A stretch of 64,000 bases of DNA from Siphonodentalium dalli (taxonomy: Eukaryota > Mollusca > Scaphopoda > Gadilida > Siphonodentaliidae), in contig CP136061.1 in assembly GCA_032622095.1 (NCBI GenBank), positions 4,150,505 through 4,214,504 of the forward strand, in the 5' to 3' direction. The stretch's first letter is position 1; the number at the start of each line of letters is the position of its first letter. Of this stretch, positions 62,898-64,000 are shown in pieces. Both the position numbers and the translations under genes were made by a program. The notes under the pieces are model-generated. The model worked only from the letters and a program-made list of their open reading frames with translations. It was not told where the DNA came from and ran no database searches.

Positions 62898-64000
62898 ATA
62901 TCCCACCTTCCTTATGTGAGTCTTATAGGTATGTATTATCAATATGTCACCGTCCTTATGTGAGTCTTATAGGTATGTATTATCAATATGCCACCTTCCT
63001 TATGTGAGTCTTATAGGTATGCATTATCAATATGTCACCTTCCTTATGTGAGTCTTATAGGTATACATTATCAATATCCACCTTCCTTATGTGTGTCTTA
63101 TAGGTATGTATTATCAATATGCCACCTTCCTTATGTGTGTCTTATAGGTATGTATTATCAATATGCCACCTTCATTATGTATGTCTTATAGGTATGTATT
63201 ATCAATATGTCACCGTCCTTATGTGTGTCTTATAGGTATACATGGCAATATCCACCTTCCTTATGTGTGTCTTATAGGTATACATTATCAATATGCCACC
63301 TTCCTTATGTATGTCTTATAGGTATACATTATCAATATGCCACCTTCCTTATGTGAGTCTTATAGGTATACATTATCAATATCCACCTTCCTTATGTGTG
63401 TCTTATAGGTATGTATTATCAATATGCCACCTTCCTTATGTGTGTCTTATAGGTATGTATTATCAATATGCCACCTTCATTATGTATGTCTTATAGGTAT
63501 GTATTATCAATATGTCACCGTCCTTATGTGTGTCTTATAGGTATACATGGCAATATCCACCTTCCTTATGTGTGTCTTATAGGTATACATTATCAATATG
63601 CCACCGTCCTTATGTGTGTCTTATAGGTATGTATTATCAATATGTCACCGTCCTTATGTGTGTCTTATAGGTATACATGGCAATATCCACCGTCCTTATG
63701 TGTGTCTTATAGGTATACATGGCAATATCCACCGTCCTTATGTGTGTCTTATAGGTATACATTATCAATATGCCACCGGCCTTATGTGTGTCTTATAGGT
63801 ATGCATTATCAATATGCCACCTTCCTTATGTGAGTCTTATAGGTATGCATTATCAATATGCCACCGTCCTTATGTGTGTCTTATAGGTATGCATTATCAA
63901 TATGCCACCGTCCTTATGTGTGTCTTATAGGTATGCATTATCAATATGCCACCTTCCTTATGTGAGTCTTATAGGTATGCATTATCAATATGCCACCGTC
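62898..64000 (+). repeat. Large duplication E, copy 2 (1,103 bp visible, runs off the window)
   Basis: Matches 61,045-62,147 at 1,853 bp, including the ATATCCCACC junction, the 305-bp repeat (62,988 and 63,293) and the ACATGGC pair. The GTCTTGTAGG change of copy 1 is absent here. The array continues past the right edge. Confidence 0.92.

Larger units (their letters stand above)
1..64000 (+). repeat. Tandem satellite array of a ~44-bp monomer filling the whole window
   Basis: The same unit recurs without interruption across the window, always in one orientation, about 1,460 times. Most copies are 43 or 44 bp and a minority are 42 bp. Ordered landmarks are ACCGTCC (or ACCTTCC), TTATGTnnnTC, TTATAGGTAT and TTATCAATAT. 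Most copies differ only at four variable sites: the junction, the two bases after ACC, the nnn triplet, and the bases after GGTAT. GC is about 34%, and the + strand is T-rich (about 19 T to 10 A per unit). No unique flank, transposon, inverted monomer or gene is present. Size and nested higher-order organisation point to eukaryotic heterochromatic satellite. The family is not one I recognise. Centromeric, pericentromeric or sex/B-chromosome location is inference only. Confidence 0.98.

Noticed and set aside
1-64000. CRISPR array
   Set aside because: The unit repeats directly with no unique spacers. Variation is at a few fixed sites, and copy number is far beyond usual arrays.
1-64000. Telomeric repeat or simple microsatellite
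   Set aside because: The period is 42-44 bp with a complex unit, not a 5-8 bp telomere motif or a 1-6 bp microsatellite.
1-64000. CENP-B box
   Set aside because: No monomer variant contains the TTCG and CGGG pairs needed. The lone common CpG is in ACCGTCC.
1-64000. Hidden tRNA, rRNA or small RNA genes
   Set aside because: No stretch departs from the monomer pattern long enough to hold one, on either strand. The longest departures are single substitutions and deletions of 13 bases or fewer.

Overview
This window is satellite DNA from end to end. A monomer of about 44 bp (mostly 43 or 44 bp, sometimes 42) repeats head-to-tail, always in the same orientation, from base 1 to base 64,000, giving roughly 1,460 copies. 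I found no unique sequence, gene, RNA gene, transposable element, CRISPR array or inverted segment. The monomer is about 34% GC with a strong strand bias: the + strand copy has about 19 T against 10 A. A homogeneous array of this size with nested higher-order repeats is typical of a eukaryotic heterochromatic satellite (centromeric, pericentromeric, subtelomeric, or sex/B chromosome). I do not recognise the family and cannot name the organism.

A monomer is described well by a few variable sites. (1) Junction: GTCACC or GCCACC (44 bp), or CCACC, ACACC or GCACC (43 bp). (2) The bases after ACC: GTCC, TTCC, GGCC, and rarely GACC or GCCC. (3) The trinucleotide in TTATGTnnnTC: GTG, GAG, CAG, ATG, and rarely CTG or TTA. 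(4) The bases after TTATAGGTAT: GTATTATC, GCATTATC, ACATTATC, GGATTATC, or the one-base-shorter ACATGGC.

Layout. Left domain (1 to about 25.6 kb): simple mixture of GTG, GAG and CAG monomers, mostly GTCC, with local multimers of 87, 131, 132, 264, about 307/395 and 352 bp, and a 37-monomer homogenised run at 18,613-20,240. The last CAG monomer is near 25,571. A zone rich in private mutations follows (25.6-27.1 kb). Right domain (about 26.7-64 kb): ATG and ACATGGC monomers and CCACC junctions appear, and the array is built of large, nearly identical tandem duplications: 2,709/2,313 bp, 3,792 bp, 1,008 bp, about 2.46/2.81 kb, 2,932 bp and 1,853 bp. Above these lies a collinear macro-order: 37-50 kb is echoed at about 50-63 kb with offsets of about 11.3-13.2 kb.

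All open reading frames of 60-136 codons here are by-products of the repeat. A 44-bp unit shifts the frame, so a stop (TATAG or GTGAG read out of phase) arrives after a few monomers. Frames stay open longer only where 42- and 43-bp units make locally frame-neutral multimers (87 or 129 bp). None is a credible gene. What is worth a second look is the repeat evolution: a sharp domain boundary, nested duplications that can be dated against each other, and a few off-register deletions. I found no undescribed functional system.
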